From NCBI GenBank assembly GCA_036426205.1, contig CM071568.1, positions 217,042,527 through 217,106,526 of the forward strand: 64,000 bases of DNA, in the 5' to 3' direction. The stretch comes from Ascaphus truei (lineage: Eukaryota > Chordata > Amphibia > Anura > Ascaphidae). This document shows, piece by piece, positions 9,901 to 20,600 of the stretch (within the stretch, counting starts at the first letter, position 1; every line of letters begins with the position of its first letter). A model generated the notes under the pieces. It was given only the letters and a program-made list of their open reading frames with translations, did not search any database and was not told the DNA's origin. The position numbers and the translations under genes are program-made.

Positions 9901-10610
9901 CATGTCCTCGGGCACCAAAAACAACTGCAGTGGGGATGCCGCAGCCTCGCCCCCCCACCGGGGGACACCAGTCCCCTCCGTCCATTCTCCGAGCTCCCAC
10001 CGGTCCAGAAGGCACCTCTCTCCAATCCGGGCGCTCCGCCCGGTCGGTCCCGGGCGTGGGGGGCGGCGCAGGCCGCCGTGCGACCCGGAGCGTGCGCGAG
10101 TCGGCGTCGGGAGGGACGGTGAGCTGCCTGAGGAGCGGGAGCAGCCGAGGTCCCGGGCGTGGGGGGCAGAGCATGCAGCGCATGGCGCCCCGGAGCATGC
10201 GCGAGCCGGCGTCGGGAGGACAGTGAGCCGCCCGAGGAGCGTGAGCAGCCGCACGTGCATACACCGCTAGGCCGCTGGACGGCTCAGAACACGCAGGTGA
10301 CAGGGGGGCACCGGGGAAAGGGAGGGGGGACTGACACAGGGGGCAGTGGGGGGGGAGTGACACCCGGGAGCAGGGGGGGCAATACCCGGTGGGGGTGATA
10401 CCCGGGGGCAGGGGGACTCAGCGGGAGACAGAACAGGAGGGAGAGGGAGAAGAAGAGAGTGGCCGGGCGGCGTGCGAGGAGGAGGAGGGCCGGTCGAGGC
10501 CACAGAAGCAAGCCAATTAGAGGGGGCGGCCACGGAGCAATCTGATTGGCCAGAGGCTGAGTGACAGACCAATCAGATTGCCCCTAGAGACGGACATACA
10601 ACGGTTTCAA
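9901..10610. repeat. GC-rich low-complexity DNA with internal duplications
   Basis: The CGGGCGTGGGGGGC word repeats at about 10050 and 10157, with similar following bases (GAGCGTGCGCGAGTCGG at about 10088, GAGCATGCGCGAGCCGG at about 10192). So a roughly 105-bp GC-rich unit is present twice. The right part is G-rich. No gene is recognised. Confidence 0.6.
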
Positions 10611-11090
10611 TAATATAGATATAGATATACATACAATTAATCTATTAATCTAATAATGTAATTGTATCACTAATTATTCTTATTCCTTCTCTTTTCTTTT
10701 ATCCTTATACGATTTCTGGAATTCAAAATGAGTTTTCATGTTAAGAATAGATCATTCATCAAATAGTTACCATATATAACTACTAAAGTTCTAATGTCAT
10801 AGTTAATTATAAATCAAAATACATTCATTTATATGTTTTAATTATATGAGCTTGATGTTGTACTAGATTCAGATTGTGTTGTTCATTCATTGATCCTATT
10901 TATTTACTTATCAATTATTGTATAAATATGTATATTTTAATTATTTTAAATGTATGGATATGTTATTAAAGGTTAGTATGTTAGCAGTAGGCTTTTTTAA
11001 TCATATTGTATAAATAATCATGTCATTATTCATCGTTAAGATATAAACCTATTAGAAGCGTCCAATTCATTTTATCATCCAATTGGATAT
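10611..11090. other. AT-rich intergenic DNA
   Basis: Very AT-rich sequence with no reading frame or known repeat recognised. Confidence 0.6.
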
Positions 11091-12000
11091 AAGACAGGGC
11101 TATAAATAAGTTAGTATGAGACAGGACAATTATGACTCCTGACGAAGCTGGTTAAGCGAAACGCATAGTTGCTGCTGTAGGCGTGACCGGATTCCCCAAG
11201 TGAAGCGCAGCCCATTCTCCTGCACAATCCCGATCTTGGAGGCACCGGAAGTGACACGGTCCACCACTGAATGTGACATAACGCTTACCGGGAGCACAGC
11301 AAACAGGACGGAGAAAGACGCCGACTGGGACAGGGGAGAAAAAACAATCGTGCCACTCATCTACAATCATTACGTGCCTATTACTTCTGTGATTTATGTA
11401 AGTGCGATACTGTGACTAATATAGATGTGATTTAATACAGAGTTACACTATTTGTGTTACTTCTCTTATCGAGGACACATCACCCAGTGACCACGAATAC
11501 CAAGATCATTGACAGAAGAGTACCTCAACTTTATTGTCCATACCACATATACAGTGGGAAAGGCTTTATTACATCCTGTAAAGGGTGTTTCCATTTGGCA
11601 GATATCCTAGATTAGAAACAGTGGGAAATTGATTACACTATGTAGTCTTTATTTTTATTTTCATGGTGACACCTCCGCTCCCCAAAAGTTACGAACCAAG
11701 TATACAGAAGAGGAAAACAGAAACCTTTCTTCAAGAGGGTTGAGCAGCATTTTATCACATATTTTTTCACTTGTATTGTATGTCTTTATTTGTATAGCCA
11801 GAGTGTGAAGGAAGCGATATTTCAGGAATACCCCAAAAAGAAAAGAACACAACAATAGTGCAGCAAAATCACACAACAGTGGAGCAGTAAAATCTTGGCT
11901 CAAGTGGATTGCCTACTTACAAGTAAGTGAAGAATCAGCGTTTAACGGGAAACATGGTAGGGGGGTATTCGGAAGCACTCTCACTCAGGGTAGTATTCAT
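11091..12000. other. Unrecognised repeat-like DNA with one hammerhead-like core
   Basis: A CTGACGA...GAAAC core at 11139-11162 is followed by a moderately GC-rich block up to about 11420. The remainder has no recognisable element. No gene is seen. Confidence 0.4.
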
Positions 12001-12010
12001 GTAAAACAGG

Positions 12011-12258
12011 AAGGAGAGACCATGGTGTGGACCAATAAACAAAAACGTGGACCAATAAACGTCAGACGCCGTCTACCACGACCAGACTGAGAGAGCTTTG
12101 AAGTGAACGGCCTGACTACCACCTCTCTTGACGTGAACCACACCGCCTCAAAAGATACCTATATGTGTCCGCAATTGATGTACATATTGTGAGTACATTT
12201 GTTATGCTTTTAACTTATATACATTTTTGTTTATTGGTCCACACCATGGTCTCTCCTT
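12011..12258. repeat. Inverted-repeat unit with 35-bp perfect arms
   Basis: Bases 12011-12045 are the exact reverse complement of 12224-12258, separated by 178 bp. The arm carries the words GGTGTGGACCAATAAAC; a second GTGGACCAATAAAC follows at 12047-12060. It could be a small MITE or a fold-back derivative. The family is not recognised. Confidence 0.7.
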
Positions 12259-12294
12259 GCTGGATGAGGTTGCAGGTGAGTAGCGGCCTCAACA

Positions 12295-13340
12295 TCAACT
12301 GTATACGATGGATGAAGGCGGAGAGCTCCTCATCTTTCTGGTAGAGAGCATAGTATTGGGCCCAGAGCTCACTCCTCGTCCTCCCGGCTGTATGCCTCGG
12401 TTATGAACTCTACGAGCCTCCGGGCTGTTTCGTCCCCATTCTGCTCCATCTGCATACTTATCACCGTAGATGCTGGATGCCTCAGGCATTCCATAAGCCG
12501 CTGTCTTTTTACAGCTTTGACAGTGCACATCCATTCCCCCACTACCTTGAGGGCATGCTCCTTCCATACTATGATTCCCTCTTCTCCGAAAGGAGTGGGT
12601 AATAGCCCAGACAATGCCTTCAATCTGCAGTAGGGTTGAGCCAGGACCAACTGACCTAGTTTCCCTGTCAGTTGTTGCAGAGCTTCCACGAATAGTCGAG
12701 TGTCCCTTGAGGTGTGGGCACTGTGATAACTGCGTCACCCTGGCTAGGGTTCCCTGGGGAAGAGATGGCTGCGGCCGCCTGACACTCCTCTATGCTTGGA
12801 GCAGTTCTAACAGCCTCTGTCTGGGTACTCTGTCTGGGGTGTCTGTGGGGCATTGTCCACTGGAATATCACAGCGACAATCAATCAGAAGCGTACTCCAC
12901 TGGACATCGGTGTCCCATAGAGCATCCACGACACAGGCTTTTGTGAACCCCGGTATCTGTCTCAGGGCGGTTTGTAAGCTGGGCAAAGGCAGGGAGACTG
13001 GGACCTGACTAATAGTGACCATATGGTGAGATGTGTGACCCCGTAGGGCCCACTCGTGGACGCTCTTGCGGGATGGTATAGACATAGTCCTTGACTGGTC
13101 GGATGTAACGTGTAGCTCAACACAAATGAAGCGCGACCGCGGTGCTGAGGTAGGGAATTGGTTAACGCCGACCCACAGCCACGCGGGCGCGCCTGGGATG
13201 TAGAGTAGTCGTTCAAGCCAGGTCAGGATTACAGATTGGAGAATAGTTGCCAGGTTCAGGAGCGGAGAGTTGCGGATCGTCAAGAGTACGTAGCCAGGTT
13301 CAGGATTGGAGAGTAGCGGATTGTCGGGGTACGTAGCCAA
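12295..13340 (-). pseudogene. PNMA/Ty3-gypsy gag-like remnant
   Basis: On the minus strand two fragments are preserved. The upstream one, with a plausible start at 13085, reads like the N-terminal domain of Gag/PNMA-type proteins (HHMVTISQVPVSLPLPSLQT). The downstream one, about 12689-12369, reads like a gag capsid N-lobe (LPTPFGEEG...VWKEHALKVVGEW...KRQRLMECLRHPA), the same pattern as PNMA-family capsids. A frame change separates them and the tail is cut after an acidic SREDEE end. I infer a fossil retrotransposon gag, not a domesticated PNMA gene, because the frame is broken and no matching pol is seen. Confidence 0.55.
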
Positions 13341-13420
13341 GTTCAGGATAGGAGAATATCAGATCGTTGGAGTACTTAGCCAAGGTCAGGACTGGAGACA
13401 GGAGAATGGCCGTACAAGCC
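13214..13420. repeat. Tandem repeat of about 43 bp, 3-4 copies
   Basis: Units starting CAGGTTCAGGA begin at 13251, 13295 and 13338 (44, 43 and 43 bp) and end with a TACGTAGC-like word. Degenerate partial units lie on either side. On the minus strand the array lies just upstream of the gag-like remnant, so it may be part of that element's leader. Confidence 0.75.
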
Positions 13421-15137
13421 GGATCAGGAGTGGAGAGAAGCAGAGTCCAAGATACTAGTAGGGTTCAGGCAACAAGAGGTTAACAGGCAGGCAAGGTCTC
13501 AGGAACAAGAATGCAGCAAGGCACGGCGTCACACGGCGTCTTTATGCTCAGCAAAGACTGAATGCAGCAGGAAGGTATATAAAAGGCGGAGCCTCCAATA
13601 GCCAGCAAGGGCGGAACCCGGAACTAAGCACCGATAGGCTGCTGGTGCACACAGGTGTGCCCTAAGATGCAGCCTAATCGGGGATGGGGTGGAACTGCTC
13701 GCGCGCCGTCCTGCGCACGTCACGAAGGTCTGGGGGTGGAGCCTGGAGCGCATGTCACTCCCACGCCGATTCTGAGTGACCTTAGGGCAAGAGGGGGCGG
13801 GATCAATCGCGCGTAGACCCGCACGTATCAGAGTTCAGGGGGCGGAGCCGAGAGCGCACGTCACTCCCCCGCCGGTCATGTCCATCACCAGAGCGGAGGC
13901 GGGAATTGCACCGCGCGTCAGCAGGGAGGCTGGCCGAACGCACCCGTCGTGCGTCAGAGCGGGAGGCGGGGTCCAAATCCACGGATGGGGGATCAGGCCG
14001 TGCAGGGTCCGCGCGCGAGCATACTGGGACCACGAAATTGCGCATCCTGAGTGTCCGTCATGGAAGGCTTGTTGGGGTGAGGAGACGGTCTGCGACCGCC
14101 AGGATGGCGAATCCTCACATCGGACTGCTTTTAATTTAGGTTGGGCACCCCAGGTCTGAGATCTCAGCAGCACCTCCAAATGTAGTGCACTTTCCCCCAC
14201 CCCCTGGGATATGTGGCGGCAACGGTGTGTCTGGTGCATTACCCGTGACTCACAGGAGGCCTGAACCTCCGCTGCTGGGAGCCTGAGGTATACCTGATTT
14301 GATGGGTGACAGCGCCTCCACCTGCGCGGGATCCCAGCTATGTGGGATAGCCCCGTGCAGGACCATATATGAACAATACACACTGATATAGTAAAACAAT
14401 AGCAATTTATTGTATGCATAGAAACAATCATAAACCAGAATACCACTACCGCAACACTAGGCCTCGCAGGGCCGCAACCCCTCACTGTGGCTTCCCAACA
14501 CTGTGTCCACACCCCTGTATGGTCTACCCCCAATGTACTGAGGTGCTCCTGAGCACCTCAACACCCTGGTGTCCCCAATAAGCCACCCGCCCGAGTGTGT
14601 GAGACAGTGCTGCCCCACTAAATTGAAGAGGTGAGTTAGTGCACTATGTTGAAGAGGGTACCTGCCTGGTGGTCCCACACCAGAGCGCGCTGATGTTGTC
14701 AGATGGGATACACAGATCCAGAATAGGTAACCGCGAAGCTTCCGCCTCTACATTGGTGGGTCCCTTGTGGATTGTACCACCTTTAAGAGTCTCTGTGGTA
14801 GCAGGTGTCTGGTCCCAGACCACCTGAGGACAGGATACAGCCGTGTCCTGTCTGTGTCCCTCACACTGGTACTACAGGGGCAGTGTCCCTATATATGGGC
14901 CTGTCCCTGCAGCAGCCACAAGCTGAGGGGATTCGGACCTATCTGGCCTAGTGCAGATGCCACCGACACCTGCACACATAACCTACCCCTTCCTTGTCCC
15001 AGCTCCGACTGACGTTGCTCACAGCGCGCCAAATGTGTCCATTCTGTGAGCAGGGAATCTCTGCAGTCCTATTGGCTGATGCGCGCCATGTGGTCTCTCG
15101 CCCCTATGCATTGTGGGAGCTGTAGTCCCCCACAGAC
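13421..15137. other. Intergenic repeat-derived DNA, not identified
   Basis: Moderate to high GC, with many CpG-containing words, and no intact coding. About 14370-14440 reads like the reverse of an AT-rich element end. I cannot name a family. Confidence 0.4.
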
Positions 15138-15205
15138 CTTTTATTTATTTATAAAATATTTTACCAGGAAGTAATACATTGAGAGTTACCTCTCGTTTTC
15201 AAGCT
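15138..15205 (+). repeat. Dispersed repeat, copy 1 (shared with 20512-20590)
   Basis: About 60 bp around GGAAGTAATACATT and GTTACCTCTCGTTTTCAAG are nearly the same as in intron 1 of TOP2B at 20512-20590. This marks one interspersed repeat family. The class is not recognised. Confidence 0.75.
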
Positions 15206-15910
15206 TTACCTGTAATGGCCGCCGCAGCTACTGTGCTTCTGCGCATGCGCGAGCTCTGTAATGGCCGGCGAGCTGTCAGAACCCTACTGCGCATGCATGC
15301 ACATAACAAAGATGGTGGCTTCCTTCCCGACATCCTGCTTAGGAGCGCCGGCGACCCAATCGCCTGCAACTCTCCTGACCGCAGCGGATATATATATGTA
15401 GCGGGGTACCCCCTGGCTACTATTCTACCCAATGGGCTGGCAGTAAACCCTGGTATTAACAGGCTTGCCAGTAGTTGGTATGGGGTTTTCCCCTTCACCT
15501 TTGGTACTGCACTTGAGTGACAGCAGGGGGTGGTACATTCTGTTGTAGCTGGGACAACGGGGTGCCCGCCTTCTGGCTGTACTTAATGGCAGGTAGGTTG
15601 TTCCTTCCCTCTGAGGAAGGCAGGTCGCATGACTGGGAGCCCGAGGGCTGGGACCCGCTGCGCCCGGTGGCACGGGCGGCCACACGAGCGTTCCCCACCA
15701 GCAGGGGAATCCTCCTGAGCCGGTCCCGGTCCCCCCTGGCTGCACAGCTTGCTACACGCTGTGACGCGTCAGCCGCTAGGGGATTCAAGAGAATTGTAAT
15801 CCCTAGCGTCGACGCGTCACGTGGTGTGGCTGTGAGCCAATGAGGAGGGGAGGCTTCGGGAGGAGGGGAGGCTTCGGGGAGCGGGGAGGAGTGTGGAGGG
15901 AAAGCAGCGT

Positions 15911-16075
15911 GAGTGCCTGTCTGTGTGTGTCCGAGTGCCTGTCTGTGTGTGTGTCTGAGTGCCTATCTGTGTATGTGTGTGCCTGAGTGCGTGCCTGTGT
16001 GTGTGTGTGTATGAGTGCCTGCCTGTGTGTGTGTGCATGAGTGTGTGTATGTGTGCATGAGTGTCAGCGTGTGAG
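15911..16075. repeat. GT-rich degenerate tandem repeat
   Basis: Units such as TGTGTGTGTCTGAGTGCCTG repeat with variation over about 165 bp. Simple sequence only. Confidence 0.8.
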
Positions 16076-16659
16076 CCTGCAGCATCTCCCGAGCCCGAGG
16101 AGGGGGGGGGGGTAGCGGGTCCCTCCGCTTAAACCACGCCCCCCCCTCCCACTCCAGCCCCGGCTCCCTACAGACCGCATATCGCGGTCTGTGTCTGTCA
16201 GCGCCCCGCCTGTCTGCAGTGCGGGTGCGCTGACTGAGGGAGCGGGGCCTTAGCCTGAGATTGGGGCCTACCCATTTGCTCTTCCCTACGGGGAGGAGCG
16301 AGGGTGTACCTTACCTCTGCCTCCGCTAGGGAGGTGGGAAAGGGCTAGTACGGCTGCCCTTGGCCTGTAGTGACGGTTCAGGAACCATCTTCAGTGATAG
16401 CTGATCAAAGAGACTGTATCCGACAGAAGACTGCAGAGTACCTGTTGTGTTACTGCAGACCATAGTAATAAACCGTTCCTGTTTGCAATATATCTCCGGC
16501 CTGGTGTGTGATCTAACTGGGGGAGAGGTAATCAGTTCTTTCTTTTTTCTCTCTCTCTCTCTCTATATGCTTAAAACCTAAGAGGACATACATGGCAGCA
16601 ACTGCAGCACAGTGTGTTCTCAGCTAACTTTTTTTTATTAACACAACTGCTATTTAGCT
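16076..16659. other. Intergenic DNA upstream of the TOP2B promoter
   Basis: A G-run at 16103-16112 is followed by GC-rich sequence. An AATAAA at 16468-16473 inside TAGTAATAAACCGTTCC resembles the 3' part of an unidentified LTR. No gene is recognised. Confidence 0.4.
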
Positions 16660-17525
16660 ACTTCAGGCTGGGGCACTGCGGATCCATAGCTACACACCTC
16701 ACCCCAGCCGCTTGGCGCTTTCCCTCCCTGCAGCGCTCGCAGGATTCCACCAGCAATCCTCCTACAGAACGCGGCTTCCCCAGCGCGACGTCACAATCCC
16801 CTTCTCACCGCCCCGCCTCCCTTCACCCTTGCACGGTGACATCCCATTGGCCACGACGCGTTCCCGGCCCCCGGTGTGTAGCGGCGGAGAGCGGAAGCGG
16901 CGCGGTTGTATTGTCTGGTTCTGCGTGCGGAAGGGGAGGAGGCGGAGGAGGGGGGCCGGGTGTGCAGATCTGCAAACCGTGGCTGTGTAATCCGTGTCGC
17001 TGTATGCACGGTGCCCCTGCCGGCGTCCATTACGAGCAGCAACGACACACACATGCCGCGCCTCCTCTTCCCGTGCTGCAGCAGGGCACTGTAGTGTGTT
17101 TTATGTTTATTTTTTTTATAATATATTTTTAATTTATTTATTACCAGTGGCAGCGGCGCGCGGGAGGGGGGGTGCTGGCCGCGGGGGGAGGGGGGCCGTG
17201 GGAGGCTTCACAGCGACAACAAATAAACACGAGCAGGCGGCGGAGGACAGTGGCTGCAGCCTGCGGTTAGGCCTGGTCCCCGGTGTGGCTGAGTGAGGCC
17301 GCGGCCCCTGCACCGGCAGGCGGGGGGAGAGTGAGGACAGGCCCTGTGTGTTCCCGGCGTGGAGGAGGAGGAGGCCGAGCAGCTCACTGATCCTCACACA
17401 CAGGGGGGAGAGGGGGAGGAGCACGGCTGCACAATAGGACTCGGCCCCTCTCTCTCCTTGCTGGTTTTTAAAAAAAATTCATTTATTAATACGCGTTTCT
17501 ATTGCAATCCTCTGGGAGGAGGACA
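16660..17525 (+). promoter_or_regulatory. TOP2B: CpG-rich promoter and 5' leader region of TOP2B
   Basis: GC- and CpG-rich DNA lies directly before the start codon, as expected of a housekeeping promoter. Visible candidate elements are a GACGTCA half-CRE-type site at 16788-16794, a CCCCGCCTCC GC box at 16811-16820, an ATTGG (inverted CCAAT) at about 16845-16849 and an Ets-like CGGAAGCGG at about 16890. There is no obvious TATA box at a fixed distance. The transcription start cannot be set from sequence alone. Confidence 0.6.
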
Positions 17526-17606
17526 ATGTCTAAATCTGGCGGTGGAGAAGGAGGAGCAACAGCAGCAGCAGGAGCTTTGGGAGGCAGTGGGGGACTTACC
17601 TGGGTG
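17526..17606 (+). CDS. TOP2B: TOP2B exon 1 (residues 1-27)
   Basis: Begins ATG in a good context (A at -3) and encodes a Gly/Ala-rich N-terminus that ends LTWV, like the human exon 1 end. Donor GTAAGT. The rich GGA/GCA/GCAGCA codons are typical of this poorly conserved leader. Confidence 0.93.
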
Positions 17607-20600
17607 GTAAGTATTGAGTTGGAGGCCTTGGCTGAATGGTGGGTAGTGGGCACTCGGTGATGGAGATAGGGTAAGAAATGGGGACCCCACAAAACGCGCC
17701 CCCCCCCCCCCCGTCTGTGATAATGGGTGAGCAGCCTTCCCTTGGGTAGTGGGGGATCCCCTCTCTGAAGCATGTGTAGATGAATGGAGAAATCTCCCTC
17801 TGGGGTGTATTTTGAAAATATGAAAGGTCTTTCTCCATCCCCCCCACCCCCCAAAGGATGTTTAGTTTTGAGACCCTCGTGTGCAATTGGGGCACATGTG
17901 GGGGCCACCATCTCTTGGTGTGGGGCAATAAGGATCCCATTGTGTTGAGTGCTTGACAATCCAGTGGACCCCCTAGTCGTGCACATGCAGGGCATTTTTG
18001 TGTAGCACAGTAGGAGGTGGGACTTATTTGTGCAGTCATAAGGGGGTCACCTTTGTGTGCCACAAGCCCCCAATTAGGGTGTATATATGATGTTGACCCC
18101 CTCATTGAAGTATTTCTATGATAAAGAGGATCCTCTGCTGTGTATGGTAATAGAGAAGCAACCCTATTGTTTTCTCAGATGTGAGTTGTAACGGGGTGAC
18201 CCTCGCCTAGAGGTGCAACTAAAATAATGCTACTGTTTTAAAATTTTAGTGTAACGAGAAAGCCATGGTTAATTGGCAATACACTTCCCCGGTTGTGTGA
18301 GCAGGATTCTGTAGAGTAATGCGCGACCTCCCAGAAATGTGTGTACGGCCTCTTGTCTGTGACGTGTGACGTGTAAAGTGCTGGGACCCCCGCTCTTAGA
18401 CGTGTGTAAAAGTATAAGGGGGCTAAGCCCTTGTGAATCATGAGTGATAATGGGGATACTCCCCAGAAGTGTGTGTGTGTCTGTAGAATAAGCAAACCAC
18501 GAACACCCATTCCTTTTGAGCTGCACATGAGTTAATGAGGGCCCACTCCTTTGAGGTGTCTGTAAATTAATGGGGGGGGGGGGGGGGTGTATCGTGTGGG
18601 TTAAACCGGGAATCTTCTCCCACTGCAGGAGTAGGCCAGCTTTGCAAAGTCAGGAGCCATATGGCGCCCGAGTTATTTTATCGACCGACTGGAACTTGTG
18701 TTAAGGCTGTTATAGGTTAAAGGGGCATGTAACTGGCTGTGTTGGGGTTGCTGCGGGTCCTTCGATGTTGAGCTGAAGGACCTCGGAGGAGGACCAACCG
18801 TAAAATGGTCGAAAGCTTTGTAGATGGAGGATCATTCGCTTCCCTGAGCACGGTTGGGAACGGACATGGAATGCGATGCTGTATGGAAGCCTGCTGTTAT
18901 CTATGCTCTGTGCGCTGCTATGAGGTGGCTGTGCTCCTTGGTCAGGGAAACCTGTCACTTACTGTTACCCACACTTCAAGACTGCGGTAATATGTATTTC
19001 ATGTTTCTTTGCTTGAGTATGTGGGATAAGGGAGAGATTGATTTTAAGGATTTGGCTCAGAACCATTTTATAATGCTTCCTGAGCTGTGTAGGGGTATCA
19101 GGTTTTACTCTGGCTTTATACTTTATCCTGGATATGTGACTTATAAAACCTGCTCAATTTTTCACCATTACCACCACCTTGGGTATAATCTGAAATCGCA
19201 TAGCTGGGGGTACTTGTGCTTCTTTATGAGCTCACTGACAGCTAGGTTATCTAGGAAAACCAGCATTATTATCTGGGATAGGCATTAGGGAGTGTTAAGT
19301 AGAAGCTCATGTTCAATCATTCCTTCCCATCACACAGCCTTTCCTGAAAATTAATGTAATGCCGTATAGTGAGATAATATAGCTATATACAAAAAGGTAA
19401 TGTTATCGGCTTTGGACACCGTGTATTATCACCATGTACTGTTTTGCGCTCATGTTAGACGTTGAATAGAAGTCCCTTTTTATATGTTATTTTGCAATAA
19501 TCCTAAACTTCAGAGCCATTTATCTTGTCATCACCAATGATAATGCTGTCTTTTTGTCTGTCCCTCTAAAACCTCCAAATAAATTATATACACAAGCCAC
19601 GTGTTTCAGGCTCTTCAAATAGGCCCCTTTGAGTCAGATTTTCTTGTCAAATCAATTGCCGTGTTTTAGAAGGGAGAATCTGTGTCCCTGGAACATCAGC
19701 ATCAGTGGTGCTAGTTCAAGATGTTGTGGGTAAGTCTTCTTACCAGTAGTTTTGGGTACTAGCTAGGGTTGACATCTGGACTCAAATCTAGAGATCGGCT
19801 GGTGTATTTGTTTCTCCTTCCTAAAAGTACAGTATCAGAAAAGGGTTGATGGTGTCTGTCCATCGGATTTGGAAATAATCACCATAAATCCTGTATTGCA
19901 AACGCAATATAACCTTAGTTTTGCCACAATCATTGTTTAAATTACTTTACCTTGTTAGCTTAAAGCTTCAAATCATCTTTCATGAAGATAAACCGTTTTA
20001 ACATGTCGGATGTAGAGGGGCCCTAAAAATGCCTAACATGCCATTTGCTTTTGATAAAGGCCCTTGAGGCCGAAACGTCAACTACTGGCTTACAATAAAT
20101 TATTTTTGTAGCAGAAATCCGCAGTGCCCAGGTTCTTCCTTTCACATGTAACTGTATTTGTACCACACAATGACATTTGTTTCTTCAAGACGGCTATTTG
20201 AATTTTTCTTTGTTTAAATGTTGTGGTAGAGATTTGTACAGAACATGTAGTATTTCATAATATAAGACAACGCCATACACAAAATAGCAGATGTCTGAAA
20301 ATCGCTTTTGATATTGTTCAAGTATAGATCCCTAACCTCTGTGTTGCAATTGTTTTGGGGATTGTGCTGCAGTCAATGTTAGGTTCTATAGAAGCTTGAC
20401 AGTTACCCAATGGAATATGAGTTTACGCTTTAGAATTTCAGACATTTGTTGGTTGCGTACGAAGTACAGATGTTTACATGCAAGCAGACTGCAAAATGTG
20501 TTCTTTTACCAGTATATTTATTTATCAAAAATGTTTTACCCGGAAGTAATACATTAGAGTTACCTCTCGTTTTCAAGTATGGCCTGGGCACAGATATTAT

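Noticed and set aside
8563..10363. Minus-strand frames of over 400 residues, Cys/Val/Ser repeats
   Set aside because: Same simple-repeat artefact; no domain, and open in every frame.
1..16600. A neighbouring host gene such as NGLY1 upstream of TOP2B
   Set aside because: No exon-like conserved host coding was recognised in this stretch; all protein-like pieces belong to retroelements.
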